A stretch of DNA of 50,951 nt from Peptoniphilus grossensis ph5 (GCF_000311825.1 NZ_HE978567.1:318156-369106), one strand, 5' to 3'. Numbered from the stretch's first letter, positions 15,702-23,729 are shown. Numbers and translations are program-made. The notes: a model not told the origin generated them from the sequence alone.

Positions 15702-16745
15702 TTAAAATTTAATATACTTAGTTGCTCTACCGCTACCTAATTGTTTAATTAAGCCACTGTCTTTTAATTCTTTTAATGCTCTTTCTATAGTTCTTTGAGA
15801 AATGTCTGGGCAAAGTACTACTATATCTGATTTAGATAATGGTTCTAAGGAATTATCAAATATCTTCATCACTCTATCTGAAGAAGTTATAGATTTTTCT
15901 GCTATTAGTTTAAATCTTTCATCACACTGGCTATATGCTTTGTAGATGACCGAAAGCATATATCTTATAAATGGTAATTCATCACTCGTACCGTCATGCC
16001 AATCTTCACTTGAAGCTTGCAATTCTTCATAGTAAATATCTTTTGTCTCTTCAATAATCATTTCTAGTGAAATATATTTTCCTACAAAAAATCCATTTTT
16101 ATAGAGTAGTAGCAGAGTTAATAGCCTTGACATTCTACCATTTCCATCAGCGAATGGATGGATACATAAAAAATCATGAATCACAGTTGGTATTAGAAGT
16201 AATGGCGGGATTTCTAAACTAACAGCTTCATTATAAGCCTCAATCATTCTATCAATATATATTTCTGTTTCAAAAGCTGATACAGGCTGAAATCTTACTT
16301 TTTTCTGACCAAGGGAATTTACTTCAACGATGCTATTATCCATTGTTTTAAATTTTCCTTTATGGCTTTCCCCTGAATAAGAATAAAGCCTATTGTGTAG
16401 GGTCAAAATATTGTTTTTTGTGAATTCTATATTGTCATAGTTTTCATGAATGATATCTAAAACTTCTCTGTAACCATATATTTCTTCTTCATTTCTATTC
16501 TTAGGTTCACTTTTTTTATTCATCAACTCTTCTAGTCTGGTATCATTTGTTGAAATACCTTCTATTGCATTAGATGATTTAGTGGAATGAATTTTTGCAA
16601 CCTCTATCATTTTATCGAGAACATCGGAAAAATTAGCTACGTATAGCTCCTGTTTTCCTTTATATTCATAGATCTTTGATATTAAATCATACATTTTTGC
16701 AGGTATATTTAAATTTAAAAGCTTTGAGTAATTAAATTCTCTCAT
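15702..16745 (-). CDS. Fic-family AMP-transferase-like protein
   Basis: A 347-residue protein with the complete Fic active site HPFADGNGRMSRLL at about residue 195; in this family the His acts as base to move AMP (or a similar group) to a target hydroxyl. Near the N-terminus, SSNAIEGI matches the inhibitory motif (S/T)xxxE(G/N), so this is the self-inhibited kind. The C-terminus (about 290-345, SKSDIVVLCPDISQRTIERALKEL in parts) is a winged helix for DNA binding, suggesting control of its own promoter. It sits between the two genes TerL and portal, which are normally adjacent, with its own promoter/operator and terminator. It is an accessory gene, perhaps acting on host or rival phage targets. 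Confidence 0.9.
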   Translation of the reverse strand: MREFNYSKLLNLNIPAKMYDLISKIYEYKGKQELYVANFSDVLDKMIEVAKIHSTKSSNAIEGISTNDTRLEELMNKKSEPKNRNEEEIYGYREVLDIIHENYDNIEFTKNNILTLHNRLYSYSGESHKGKFKTMDNSIVEVNSLGQKKVRFQPVSAFETEIYIDRMIEAYNEAVSLEIPPLLLIPTVIHDFLCIHPFADGNGRMSRLLTLLLLYKNGFFVGKYISLEMIIEETKDIYYEELQASSEDWHDGTSDELPFIRYMLSVIYKAYSQCDERFKLIAEKSITSSDRVMKIFDNSLEPLSKSDIVVLCPDISQRTIERALKELKDSGLIKQLGSGRATKYIKF

Positions 16746-16768
16746 GTTCTATCACCACCTTCCTCGCC

Positions 16769-16860
16769 ATTATATCGTATATGGCGTATATAAATCAATG
16801 CTGGCGAGATTAATTTCGCCATTTTAATAGATTTGGCTATGATAAATCAAAAATAGCGAG
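16769..16860 (-). promoter_or_regulatory. Fic promoter with repeated GGCGA operator
   Basis: On the minus strand TTGATT (16798-16793), 18 bases, TATAAT (16774-16769). The region holds several TGGCGA/TCGCCA half sites; two form a perfect inverted repeat with eight bases between (16802-16807 and 16816-16821), others overlap the -10 box and lie near 16782 and 16855. The winged helix of the Fic protein is a natural candidate to bind here. Confidence 0.65.
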
Positions 16861-16861
16861 A

Positions 16862-18451
16862 TTAAAATACAATCAGACCCCTGTCGTCATAAACAGATTC
16901 ACTTGTATCATTACCACACCTTATAGCCCTATCAAGAGCCATAATTGTAGCTATAACTCCATCTATTTTTTCTGTAGACTTTTCTTTGTCTGCCTTTATG
17001 TTTCCAGCTGGATCTGTTCGAATAAAGATATTATCCATCATCCACCTTAATACTGGATGACCCCCATGGGCTATTTTTCTTTCAAGTGTAAGTTTCATTA
17101 ATTCTTTTGTTGGTGGGGACATATCCTTAAATCCTTGACCAAATGGAACTACCGTAAAACCCATACCTTCTAAGTTTTGAACCATCTGAACTGCTCCCCA
17201 CCTATCAAAGGCAATTTCTCTAATGTTATAAATCTCGCCTAAGTCTTCAATAAAATTTTCTATAAAACCATAATGGACTACATTACCTTCTGTTGTCATA
17301 ATATAGCCTTGTTTTTTCCATAGGTCATAGTTTACATGGTCTCTTTTTACTCTTAGGTCGAGGTTATCTTCTGGCAACCAAAAGTAGGGTAATATTTGAT
17401 ATTTATCATCTTCGTCTATTGGAGGAAAGACTAAAACAAAAACTGTAATATCAGTAGTGCTTGATAGGTCAAGTCCACCATAGCAAACTCTACCTTTTAG
17501 TTCTTCTTCATTAACAGCAAAATTACATAAGTCCCATTTTTCCATAGGCATCCATCTAATTGATTGTTTGACCCACTGATTTAATCTTAACTGTCTGAAG
17601 GCATTTTCTTCAGTTGGATTTTGCTTAGCTGATTCACAGGCTTGTCTTACTTTTTCTATTGGAACTGTAATTCCAAGAGATGGATTTGCCTTATGCCATA
17701 CTTTTTCATCTGTCCAATCATCCTCCCTGTCTGCTCCATAGATTACAGGATAAAAAGTTGGATCCGTTTTTCTTCCTTCAAGTATGTCCACTGCCTTTTG
17801 ATGCGTTTCGTAGCAGATTGATTTTGTATCTGTTCCTGCAGTTGTTATGAGAAAATATAAGGGCTGAGTTCTTGCATCTCCTGACCCTTTTGTCATTACA
17901 TCAAATAGCTTTCTATTAGGTTGGGTATGAAGTTCGTCAAATACTACACCATGAATATTAAATCCGTGTTTAGAATAAGCCTCTGCAGATAAAACTTGAT
18001 AGAAAGAATTGGTCGGCTTATATATCATTCTCTTTTGGGATGCTAGAATCTTTACTCTTTTGGATAGTGCTGGACTCATTCTTACCATATCAGCTGCAAC
18101 ATCAAAAACTATAGTTGCTTGCTGTCTATCGGCAGCACAACCATAAACTTCTGCTCTTTCTTCTCCATCACCGCAAGTAAGAAGGAGTGCTACAGCAGCT
18201 GCAAGTTCTGACTTTCCCATTTTCTTTGGTATTTCAATATAGGCTGTATTAAATTGTCGATATCCCGTATCTTTTACAATGCCAAATAAGTCTCTTATGA
18301 TTTCTTCTTGCCAATCAATAAGCTTGAAGTCTTTACCTGCCCATCTACCTTTTGTATGTTTCAGACATTCTATAAAGGTAACAGCATAGTCTGCTTTGTT
18401 TTTATCATATTGAGATGTAGGTAGCATAAATTTTGTTGGTTTATATTTCAT
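16862..18451 (-). CDS. Terminase large subunit
   Basis: A 529-residue packaging motor. The N-terminal ATPase has a Walker A-like IEIPKKMGKSELAAA at about residue 75 and a Walker B with catalytic acid VVFDELHTQ near 170. The C-terminal RNase H-like nuclease begins with GGLDLSSTTDITVF and continues to the FDRWGAVQMVQNL and HGGHPVLRWMMDN parts. It belongs to the group often found with P27-type small subunits and HNH proteins. The ribosome site is AAGGAGGTCAA. It would cut concatemeric DNA at cos and pump it through the portal. Confidence 0.94.
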   Translation of the reverse strand: MKYKPTKFMLPTSQYDKNKADYAVTFIECLKHTKGRWAGKDFKLIDWQEEIIRDLFGIVKDTGYRQFNTAYIEIPKKMGKSELAAAVALLLTCGDGEERAEVYGCAADRQQATIVFDVAADMVRMSPALSKRVKILASQKRMIYKPTNSFYQVLSAEAYSKHGFNIHGVVFDELHTQPNRKLFDVMTKGSGDARTQPLYFLITTAGTDTKSICYETHQKAVDILEGRKTDPTFYPVIYGADREDDWTDEKVWHKANPSLGITVPIEKVRQACESAKQNPTEENAFRQLRLNQWVKQSIRWMPMEKWDLCNFAVNEEELKGRVCYGGLDLSSTTDITVFVLVFPPIDEDDKYQILPYFWLPEDNLDLRVKRDHVNYDLWKKQGYIMTTEGNVVHYGFIENFIEDLGEIYNIREIAFDRWGAVQMVQNLEGMGFTVVPFGQGFKDMSPPTKELMKLTLERKIAHGGHPVLRWMMDNIFIRTDPAGNIKADKEKSTEKIDGVIATIMALDRAIRCGNDTSESVYDDRGLIVF

Positions 18452-18480
18452 TTGACCTCCTTCCTTGAAAAATAGGCATA

Positions 18481-18503
18481 AAAAATACTAGCCGTTAGCT
18501 AGT
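18481..18503 (-). terminator. Small hairpin with U-run before TerL
   Basis: On the minus strand ACTAGC, loop TAACG, GCTAGT, then ATTTTTTAT. It lies between the 76-residue gene and TerL and may reduce read-through into the head genes. Confidence 0.5.
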
Positions 18504-18543
18504 TCACTACGAGAAAAAGAGCCTTCGCTCAATTTCTTGATTT

Positions 18544-18774
18544 CTAATTATTTTGTTTTCCTAATTCATAAGCCTCTTTTAACATTTCTTTTAATGACCA
18601 TACTGAAACTTCTAAAAAGTCTTCTGAATCATTGTTTCTTTTTTCTAAGTCTCCTCTTTCTACTATTGCATAAGAATGTTTCTTGGCAATTTCTAAAAGT
18701 GCTTTATCTCTTTTTTCATTAATTCTTTTGGTGGCCTCTAAAAAGCATTGCCTTTTTAATTCTTGGTTTGTCAT
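18544..18774 (-). CDS. Small phage protein, unknown (76 aa)
   Basis: A 76-residue charged, mostly helical protein starting TNQELKRQCFLEATKRINEK. I do not recognise a function. The opening resembles small proteins found near terminase genes in Firmicute prophages. The ATG has GAGGAGTAAGATAA in front and the gene directly follows its neighbour, so it belongs to the same message. It lies between the methyltransferase group and TerL. Confidence 0.6.
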   Translation of the reverse strand: MTNQELKRQCFLEATKRINEKRDKALLEIAKKHSYAIVERGDLEKRNNDSEDFLEVSVWSLKEMLKEAYELGKQNN

Positions 18775-19107
18775 TTATCTTACTCCTCTTTTCTTATTCT
18801 TTTGGAGATTATCTATAAAGTCGTCAAACCATTTGGCTCCAATCTCAAGCCTTATCATTGGAAGTCTTCCTAACTTGTTGTACTTTAAACTTACTATCCT
18901 TAAGTCTTCAGGAAGGTCGCTTTCGTAAAATTCGTTAATTGTTTTTCCCGTTGTGATATAAATTGTGTCATCTTCAAGGTAGTCTTTTAAATAATCTTGG
19001 AAAGCTAAGTCTCCATTTTCTCCTTCATAAAGTCCAAGCATTGTAATTGCTGAAGAGTCGATTAACTCATTTAAATCTTCCTGTGTTTTCATGTATTTGT
19101 ATACCAT
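18775..19107 (-). CDS. Phage protein of unknown function (110 aa)
   Basis: A 110-residue acidic protein; no known motif is visible. The pattern of ITMLGLYEGENGDLAF and TIYITTGKTINEFYESDLP suggests a small mixed alpha/beta fold. I chose the ATG at 19107 because AAGGAG stands before it; a longer frame to 19155 lacks one. It stands in the small-gene group between the methyltransferase and TerL and touches the next gene. Confidence 0.6.
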   Translation of the reverse strand: MVYKYMKTQEDLNELIDSSAITMLGLYEGENGDLAFQDYLKDYLEDDTIYITTGKTINEFYESDLPEDLRIVSLKYNKLGRLPMIRLEIGAKWFDDFIDNLQKNKKRGVR

Positions 19108-19194
19108 ATTTTTCTCCTTATCTTTTTTTGTATGTACATATAACCGTACAACCAAAAATAAGTCAAGTTAATTAGAGGATATAATGGCTATATT

Positions 19195-19419
19195 TCAACC
19201 TTTACTCGCTATTTTTTCTATTCTATCCACTCTGAAAATTACATTTAACATTGAACCATTATCCCATTTTACTAGGATTGATCCAATGGCATCCACCCCA
19301 TAAACTGTGCCTAAGGTTCCAACTGGCGGAGCCTGCTCATCTTCCATTTGGATTAGTTTTACTCTTGTACCTACAGGATAAGTTTCTTTTAATTTTTCTA
19401 TAATTTCCCTTGAAATCAT
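19195..19419 (-). CDS. DUF4314-type protein (74 aa)
   Basis: A 74-residue protein with the DUF4314 pattern: YPVGTRVKLIQMEDEQAPPVG, GTLGTVYGVDAIGSILVKWDNGS. The sequence looks like a small SH3-like barrel. The family is often near phage or conjugative-element methyltransferases and its function is unknown. GAGGTGATTAG precedes the ATG. Confidence 0.78.
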   Translation of the reverse strand: MISREIIEKLKETYPVGTRVKLIQMEDEQAPPVGTLGTVYGVDAIGSILVKWDNGSMLNVIFRVDRIEKIASKG

Positions 19420-19462
19420 CTAATCACCTCACATACATATATCACTCAATCTAAGATTTATA

Positions 19463-20698
19463 TCAAGTCAGATTAATAACATCTTTATACTTATACTCTT
19501 TTCCATTTCTTAATAGGCTTACATCTTCATCTCTACCAACTAATTCAATAAATCTATTTACAATGACATCTACAAATTTTTCATCAAGTTCTATCATCCT
19601 ACAAATTCTATCAGTCTGTTCACAAGCTATTAGTGTACTTCCACTTCCACCAAATGGATCAAGTACAATGGAGTTTGTCATTGATGAATTTTTAATTGGA
19701 TAAGATAAAAGTGGGATAGGTTTCATAGTAGGGTGGTCGCCATTTTTTCTTGGTTTATCAAATTCCCAAATGGTAGACTCCTTCCTTCCTGTATACCAAT
19801 TGTGTTTTCCTTTTTTCTTCCAACCATAGAGAATTGGTTCATGTTGCCATTGATATGGACTTCTTCCAAGTACAAGGGACTGTTTCTTCCAAATACAAGT
19901 ACCAGATAAATAAAATCCAGCGTCTTGAAATGCTTTTCTGAAATTAAGTCCTTCTGTATCTGCATGAAAAACATATATCGAACCATCATCTGCGAGAAAA
20001 TTTTCCATATTTAAAAAAGAGCTCAGTAAAAATTCATAGAATTTATCTTGCTCCATATTATCGTTTTTAATTTTTCCAGCTGATCCTTCATAGTTTACAT
20101 TGTATGGAGGGTCTGTGATGATAAGATTTGCTTTTAATTCTCCCATAAGTTTTTCGTAAGTAACCTCATCTGTAGAATCTCCACAAATAAGTTTGTGCTT
20201 ACCTAAGGTCCAAATATCTCCAGGCTTTGAAAAAGTAGGCTTTTCTAATTCTTTGTCTACATCAAAGCCGTCATCTTCTGTATCATTTCCTAAATCAAAA
20301 ATATTAGATAGTTCATCTGGTGAAAATCCTGTGAGCTCTACATTAAATCCATAATCTTCTAGGGATTCAATTTCTACTCTTAATAGTTCTTCATCCCATC
20401 CAGCATCAAGAGCCATTCTGTTATCAGCTAAGATATATGCTTTCTTCTGTGCCTCATTTAAATGGTCTGCAAAGACACAAGGTACTTCTTTTATACCTTC
20501 TTCCTTTGCTGCCATAATTCTTCCATGGCCTGCAATAACTCCGTAGTCTTTATCAATAATTACAGGATTGATGAAACCAAACTCTCGAATTGATGAGCGT
20601 AGTTTATTAATCTGGTCTTGTGAGTGAGTTCTTGCATTATTTACATAGGGTACAAGTTTTTCAATATCAACTAATTTCATTTCTTTGGTTGTAATCAT
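19463..20698 (-). CDS. DNA methyltransferase with N-terminal ParB domain
   Basis: A 411-residue two-domain protein. Residues 1-100 are a ParB/Srx-type domain (KLVPYVNNARTHSQDQINKL, GVIAGHGRIMAAKEEG). Residues about 170-400 form an N6-adenine or N4-cytosine methyltransferase of the beta class: the catalytic DPPYNVNYEGS comes first and the SAM-binding DPFGGSGSTLIAC last. The family occurs as a lone methylase in many phages, where it likely protects phage DNA from host restriction. Its ATG overlaps the stop of the SAM synthetase gene (ATGA), so cofactor maker and user are translated together. The recognition site is not predictable from sequence. Confidence 0.92.
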   Translation of the reverse strand: MITTKEMKLVDIEKLVPYVNNARTHSQDQINKLRSSIREFGFINPVIIDKDYGVIAGHGRIMAAKEEGIKEVPCVFADHLNEAQKKAYILADNRMALDAGWDEELLRVEIESLEDYGFNVELTGFSPDELSNIFDLGNDTEDDGFDVDKELEKPTFSKPGDIWTLGKHKLICGDSTDEVTYEKLMGELKANLIITDPPYNVNYEGSAGKIKNDNMEQDKFYEFLLSSFLNMENFLADDGSIYVFHADTEGLNFRKAFQDAGFYLSGTCIWKKQSLVLGRSPYQWQHEPILYGWKKKGKHNWYTGRKESTIWEFDKPRKNGDHPTMKPIPLLSYPIKNSSMTNSIVLDPFGGSGSTLIACEQTDRICRMIELDEKFVDVIVNRFIELVGRDEDVSLLRNGKEYKYKDVINLT

Positions 20699-21477
20699 AT
20701 AAGCCCCCACTTAGCAAATTCTTCAAAACCACCGATAGAGTTAATGTAGTTTCTAGCAATTTCTACAATTTCTGAATATGGTCTATCATCTACAGTTTCA
20801 GCTCCTATTGCACAGGATAATTCAATATTCCTATTTTCCTCTTGTGCTTTTAGATGGGCATAAATATTAACTGATACATCAGCCTTGGATAGGTCTTTAC
20901 CATGAAGTCCTCCACCCGTTACTGCTCGTCCCATATCTGAGCCGAGTTTTCTATTTGTTGCTCCAGTATCTACATTAAATCCTCCAGTCCAATCTCCTAA
21001 TGGATTTACAATTGCTCTTGGATAAATTGATTTTAAAATTTCCGTAGATACATTTGACTGACAGATGATGAGTTTATCTCCATCAAGGATGTATTTCCCA
21101 TCGTAGGGATAATTGGAATAAATTTCACGAGCAATTAAAGATAGTTTCTTTTCTTCATCTGATGTGGGTACTCCTTTAAAAATTCCATTGTCACCACATC
21201 TTATCTTTTCTTTTTGATTGTTCGATAAGTGAATGTCTTGCTCTACAGTTTTTATATCGGCTTTTACTTCTCCTGCTATTCTATTAATAGCTGATTTGAT
21301 TTCTTCAACATCTAACTTGCAGTCCGTTTCAATAATCACATGACAATCACCATGACCAAGCAAAACCTCAACTGCAATTTTAGGGTTCTCCTTTTCTTTA
21401 TATGCTAAATCTACAATTGCACCTGCAATACAATCTGCCTGTTTGTCAGGGTGCTTTGGATTTACTTTTTCAAACAT
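20695..21477 (-). CDS. metK: Short S-adenosylmethionine synthetase
   Basis: Makes SAM from methionine and ATP. At 260 residues it is far shorter than cellular MetK (about 390), yet it keeps the key parts in order: EKVNPKHPDKQAD with the catalytic His, LLGHGDCHV, the loop CGDNGIFKG (compare GAGDQG in cellular enzymes), and NPLGDWTGGFNVDTGATNRK with GGGLHGKDLSKAD, matching the ATP-binding C-terminal core. So the shrinkage is spread through the chain rather than an end deletion. It is coupled by an ATGA overlap to a DNA methyltransferase and lies between TerS and TerL genes. It probably supplies SAM for methylating phage DNA. Confidence 0.88.
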   Translation of the reverse strand: MFEKVNPKHPDKQADCIAGAIVDLAYKEKENPKIAVEVLLGHGDCHVIIETDCKLDVEEIKSAINRIAGEVKADIKTVEQDIHLSNNQKEKIRCGDNGIFKGVPTSDEEKKLSLIAREIYSNYPYDGKYILDGDKLIICQSNVSTEILKSIYPRAIVNPLGDWTGGFNVDTGATNRKLGSDMGRAVTGGGLHGKDLSKADVSVNIYAHLKAQEENRNIELSCAIGAETVDDRPYSEIVEIARNYINSIGGFEEFAKWGLI

Positions 21478-21486
21478 TTAATCACC

Positions 21487-22095
21487 TTACTTTCTACTCC
21501 TTAGTAATTTTTCCATCATATCTTCTCCATAATCTTCATATACTTCCGTGCAGTTTTCTTTCACTATGTCATAAATTTCATACCATAAAAGGTTGGCTGT
21601 CTTTTGAAACTGACTAGACATCTGTACAAATGGAGATGCAATAACTCCTCCCGTAGTAGGATGCTTTCCTAAAAGTCCAAATTGACTTATTGCCTCTTCA
21701 CATTGAATGTATCTTGCAAAAGCCTGGGAGTAGGATTCTAATAATCTTGGATTTACTAAGTTTTCACAGTTCCTCTGTTTTAACCAACTCCAAGTCTCTT
21801 TATATATTTCGTCAGCACCAAGTGGTATTCCATTCTTTTGCTTTGCTGATAGATAGTCACTAGGTGTTGGCATATCGGTTCCATCAAGAACTGCTCCGTC
21901 TGGTAAGTCAACTGCATCTATTTCTTCTGGAGTGAATGTTGGAATATCATTCATTAATATTTCTACTTTTTTACCTTTCTCTATTTTTTCAGCAGCAGGC
22001 TGTGGTTTCCCTCCTGCTTTTACTCTTCTTCCACCTCTGTATGTTCCGTCTTTAGCGATACTATCACCTCCTAGTTGTTTTATTTCTTTTCTCAT
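21487..22095 (-). CDS. Terminase small subunit, P27 family
   Basis: The protein binds the packaging site and recruits the large subunit. The run AKDGTYRGGRRVKAGGKPQP is the usual opening of P27-type small subunits, which normally begin Met-Ala-(Lys/Arg)-Asp-Gly-Thr. The helical part LNQ-free core LLESYSQAFARYIQCEEAI and SPFVQMSSQFQKTANLLWYEIY matches the family. The only usual start is the ATG at 22095, which has no ribosome site. A GGAGGTGATAGT stands right before an ATC codon (22059-22057) that would replace the expected Met, so the true start may be ATC at 22059 (190 residues). Confidence 0.88.
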   Translation of the reverse strand: MRKEIKQLGGDSIAKDGTYRGGRRVKAGGKPQPAAEKIEKGKKVEILMNDIPTFTPEEIDAVDLPDGAVLDGTDMPTPSDYLSAKQKNGIPLGADEIYKETWSWLKQRNCENLVNPRLLESYSQAFARYIQCEEAISQFGLLGKHPTTGGVIASPFVQMSSQFQKTANLLWYEIYDIVKENCTEVYEDYGEDMMEKLLRSRK

Positions 22096-22103
22096 GTATG
22101 TTA

Positions 22104-22131
22104 TTGACTTTGACTAGTTCTATGTTATAAT
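22104..22131 (+). promoter_or_regulatory. Promoter of the first AbiF cassette
   Basis: TTGACT (22104-22109), 16 bases, TATAAT (22126-22131). The same spacing is used before the second AbiF gene. It lies between the start of TerS and the small RNA. Confidence 0.8.
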
Positions 22132-22137
22132 TAATTT

Positions 22138-22199
22138 AACAGAACCTCTCCACGCTTAATGTAGATTTTCTACATGCGGACCACGGAGAGGGCTTTTTT
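22138..22199 (+). ncRNA. Structured RNA upstream of AbiF gene 1
   Basis: From the predicted start at about 22138 the RNA can fold into an outer stem CCTCTCC/GGAGAGG (22145-22151, 22185-22191), a short middle pairing CGC/GCG and a perfect inner stem ATGTAGA/TCTACAT with a three-base loop. GC and seven U follow, so it can end as a free 60-base RNA, with read-through giving the AbiF message; the ribosome site lies 5 bases further. Conserved RNAs in front of Abi_2 genes have been described (the abiF motif); membership here is my inference. A role as RNA antitoxin or guide-like partner is possible. Confidence 0.7.
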
Positions 22200-22217
22200 A
22201 TATTAAGGAGAACTTAT

Positions 22218-23099
22218 ATGACATTAAAACCTGCTTTAAACTACGAAGATCAAATTACCAAATTAAAAATTGACCATAACTTAAAAATCAAAGATGAAGT
22301 TTATGCAACAGAAATTTTGAAAAAAGTAAATTATTACAGACTTTCAGGTTATGGTATTGGTCTTAAAAAATATAATAATAAAGAGCATTATAAGGATCAT
22401 ATTACTATCGAGCATCTCTTTAACCTTTATTGCTTTGATAGCCAATTTAAAAACAACCTCATTAGAACTATTGAGCAAATTGAAATAGAGCTTAGAACAC
22501 AAATTGCTTATCATCTATCTATGACGTATGGTTCCGATGTACTTATGCACGAAGATAATTTTATTCATAAAACAAATAAAAAAGGCCAAACCATATATTC
22601 CATCATAAATGAGAATCTGAGCAACGAAGTTGACAGGCAAAAGAATAAACCATTTGTTAAACACCACCTAAAAAAATATGATGGAAAGTTTCCAATCTGG
22701 GTATCCGTTGAACTCATGTCTTTTGGAAATTTATCTTCTTTGTTTAGTATTCTTAAGGATGAAGATCAAAAAGAAATTTCTAATTATTACAACACAGATC
22801 CTAAATATTTAAAAAATTGGATTCTATGTCTCGTTGAAGTAAGAAATATTTGTGCCCATTACACTCGACTTTATAATATGCCTTTAAAAGAAACTCCCCG
22901 CCTTTATTCTGAAAACGAACAATATAAGGGCAAGCAAAATAAAATATTCCCCATTCTTTTAATCATAAAGAGAATTTTAAACTCAAACGACCAATGGGAA
23001 TCCCTTTTAAAAGATTTAGAAAATACCTTTAATAAATACCAAGGATACTTCAACTATAAATTTATGGGTTTTCCTCCTAATTGGAAAGATGTTCTTTAA
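22218..23099 (+). CDS. AbiF/AbiD-type Abi_2 protein with HEPN motif
   Basis: A 293-residue protein of the Abi_2 (AbiD/AbiF) family of abortive infection proteins. Family marks are VNYYRLSGYGIGLKKY near residue 37, an EIELRTQIAYHLS helix near 89, and FPIWVSVELMSFGNLSSLF near 158. The motif RNICAH at 209-214 fits the RxxxxH active site of HEPN ribonucleases. These proteins are thought to stop phage growth by cutting RNA. The ATG has AAGGAGAACTTAT in front. It reads against the phage genes and has its own promoter and small RNA. It stands between the cos candidate and TerS, places normally adjacent. Confidence 0.9.
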   Translation: MTLKPALNYEDQITKLKIDHNLKIKDEVYATEILKKVNYYRLSGYGIGLKKYNNKEHYKDHITIEHLFNLYCFDSQFKNNLIRTIEQIEIELRTQIAYHLSMTYGSDVLMHEDNFIHKTNKKGQTIYSIINENLSNEVDRQKNKPFVKHHLKKYDGKFPIWVSVELMSFGNLSSLFSILKDEDQKEISNYYNTDPKYLKNWILCLVEVRNICAHYTRLYNMPLKETPRLYSENEQYKGKQNKIFPILLIIKRILNSNDQWESLLKDLENTFNKYQGYFNYKFMGFPPNWKDVL

Positions 23100-23195
23100 T
23101 ACCCCCTTTGAACCCGTTTTTTTGTGCGTGAGAGGGCGGCACCGTTGGTAGGGAAATCAGCTTTTAAGATAACGACTCCCCCTCCCCACGGAAAA
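23100..23195. other. GC-rich gap, candidate cos/packaging site
   Basis: This 96-base gap between HNH gene and AbiF cassette is strikingly G+C-rich for this genome (GTGCGTGAGAGGGCGGCACC near 23124-23143; CCCCCTCCCCACGG near 23187). In related phages the cos site lies between the HNH gene and TerS. That, and the base composition, support a cos region; no exact nick position can be told. Confidence 0.5.
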
Positions 23196-23552
23196 CTATC
23201 CTCCAAATCTATCCCCACTCTTTGCATGAATCTTTGAGTGACAAGATTTACAAAGACTCATAAGATTATCTTCGTCATTAGTTCCACCACGAGAAAGAGG
23301 AAGTATGTGATGTACTTCCTCTACCTTTGTCATTCTATTTTCTTTTAAACACATCTCACAAAGTGGATGCTCTGCTACATATCTTTTTCTTATAAGTCTC
23401 CATGCTTTTCCATAACGCTTATGAGTTCTAGGATCTCTTTTATATTTTTCATAGTTTCTGTTGTATTCTTTCTCATGTTTCTTGCAGAATCGTCCGTCAA
23501 CTAATTCAGGACAACCTGGATGTGAACATGGTCTCTTTGGTTTACTTGGCAC
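23196..23552 (-). CDS. HNH endonuclease, packaging-associated
   Basis: A 118-residue HNH nuclease. It begins PSKPKRPCSHPGCPELVDG (after the start), a zinc-binding segment with further Cys/His (FCKKHEKEYN), then HPLCEMCLKENR and the HNH core VEEVHHILPLSRGG, DEDNLMSLCKSCHSKIH. In HK97-like phages this type is coded beside terminase and helps cut at cos. I chose GTG at 23552, since TGGAGTGATAAA precedes it and homologues begin M-PSKP; the frame reaches up to 23594. Confidence 0.9.
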   Translation of the reverse strand: MPSKPKRPCSHPGCPELVDGRFCKKHEKEYNRNYEKYKRDPRTHKRYGKAWRLIRKRYVAEHPLCEMCLKENRMTKVEEVHHILPLSRGGTNDEDNLMSLCKSCHSKIHAKSGDRFGG

Positions 23553-23566
23553 TTTATCACTCCATA

Positions 23567-23598
23567 AAGAAAGCCTTGAAGGTGAAATCTCCAAGGCT
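23567..23598 (-). terminator. Hairpin upstream of HNH gene
   Basis: On the minus strand AGCCTTG and CAAGGCT pair around 13 bases, followed by TTTCTTTAT just before the HNH ribosome site. It may attenuate transcription entering the packaging genes. Confidence 0.45.
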
Positions 23599-23671
23599 CT
23601 TTTAATTATTCTTTTGCTATTTTAACTATACTACAACTACTTACTCTCATTCTATCAACTTTACTCTCCAC

Positions 23672-23729
23672 TTGACTTTTTCATTAGAAGAAAATATAAT
23701 TTAGTTAGAAAGTATGAATTTCTAACTAA
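23672..23729 (+). promoter_or_regulatory. Promoter and palindromic operator of the AbrB/RelE pair
   Basis: TTGACT (23672-23677), 17 bases, TATAAT (23695-23700). Directly behind is a perfect 11-base inverted repeat, TTAGTTAGAAA and TTTCTAACTAA, seven bases apart (23701-23729), covering the transcription start and reaching the ribosome site. The AbrB-type antitoxin is the likely repressor. Confidence 0.85.
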
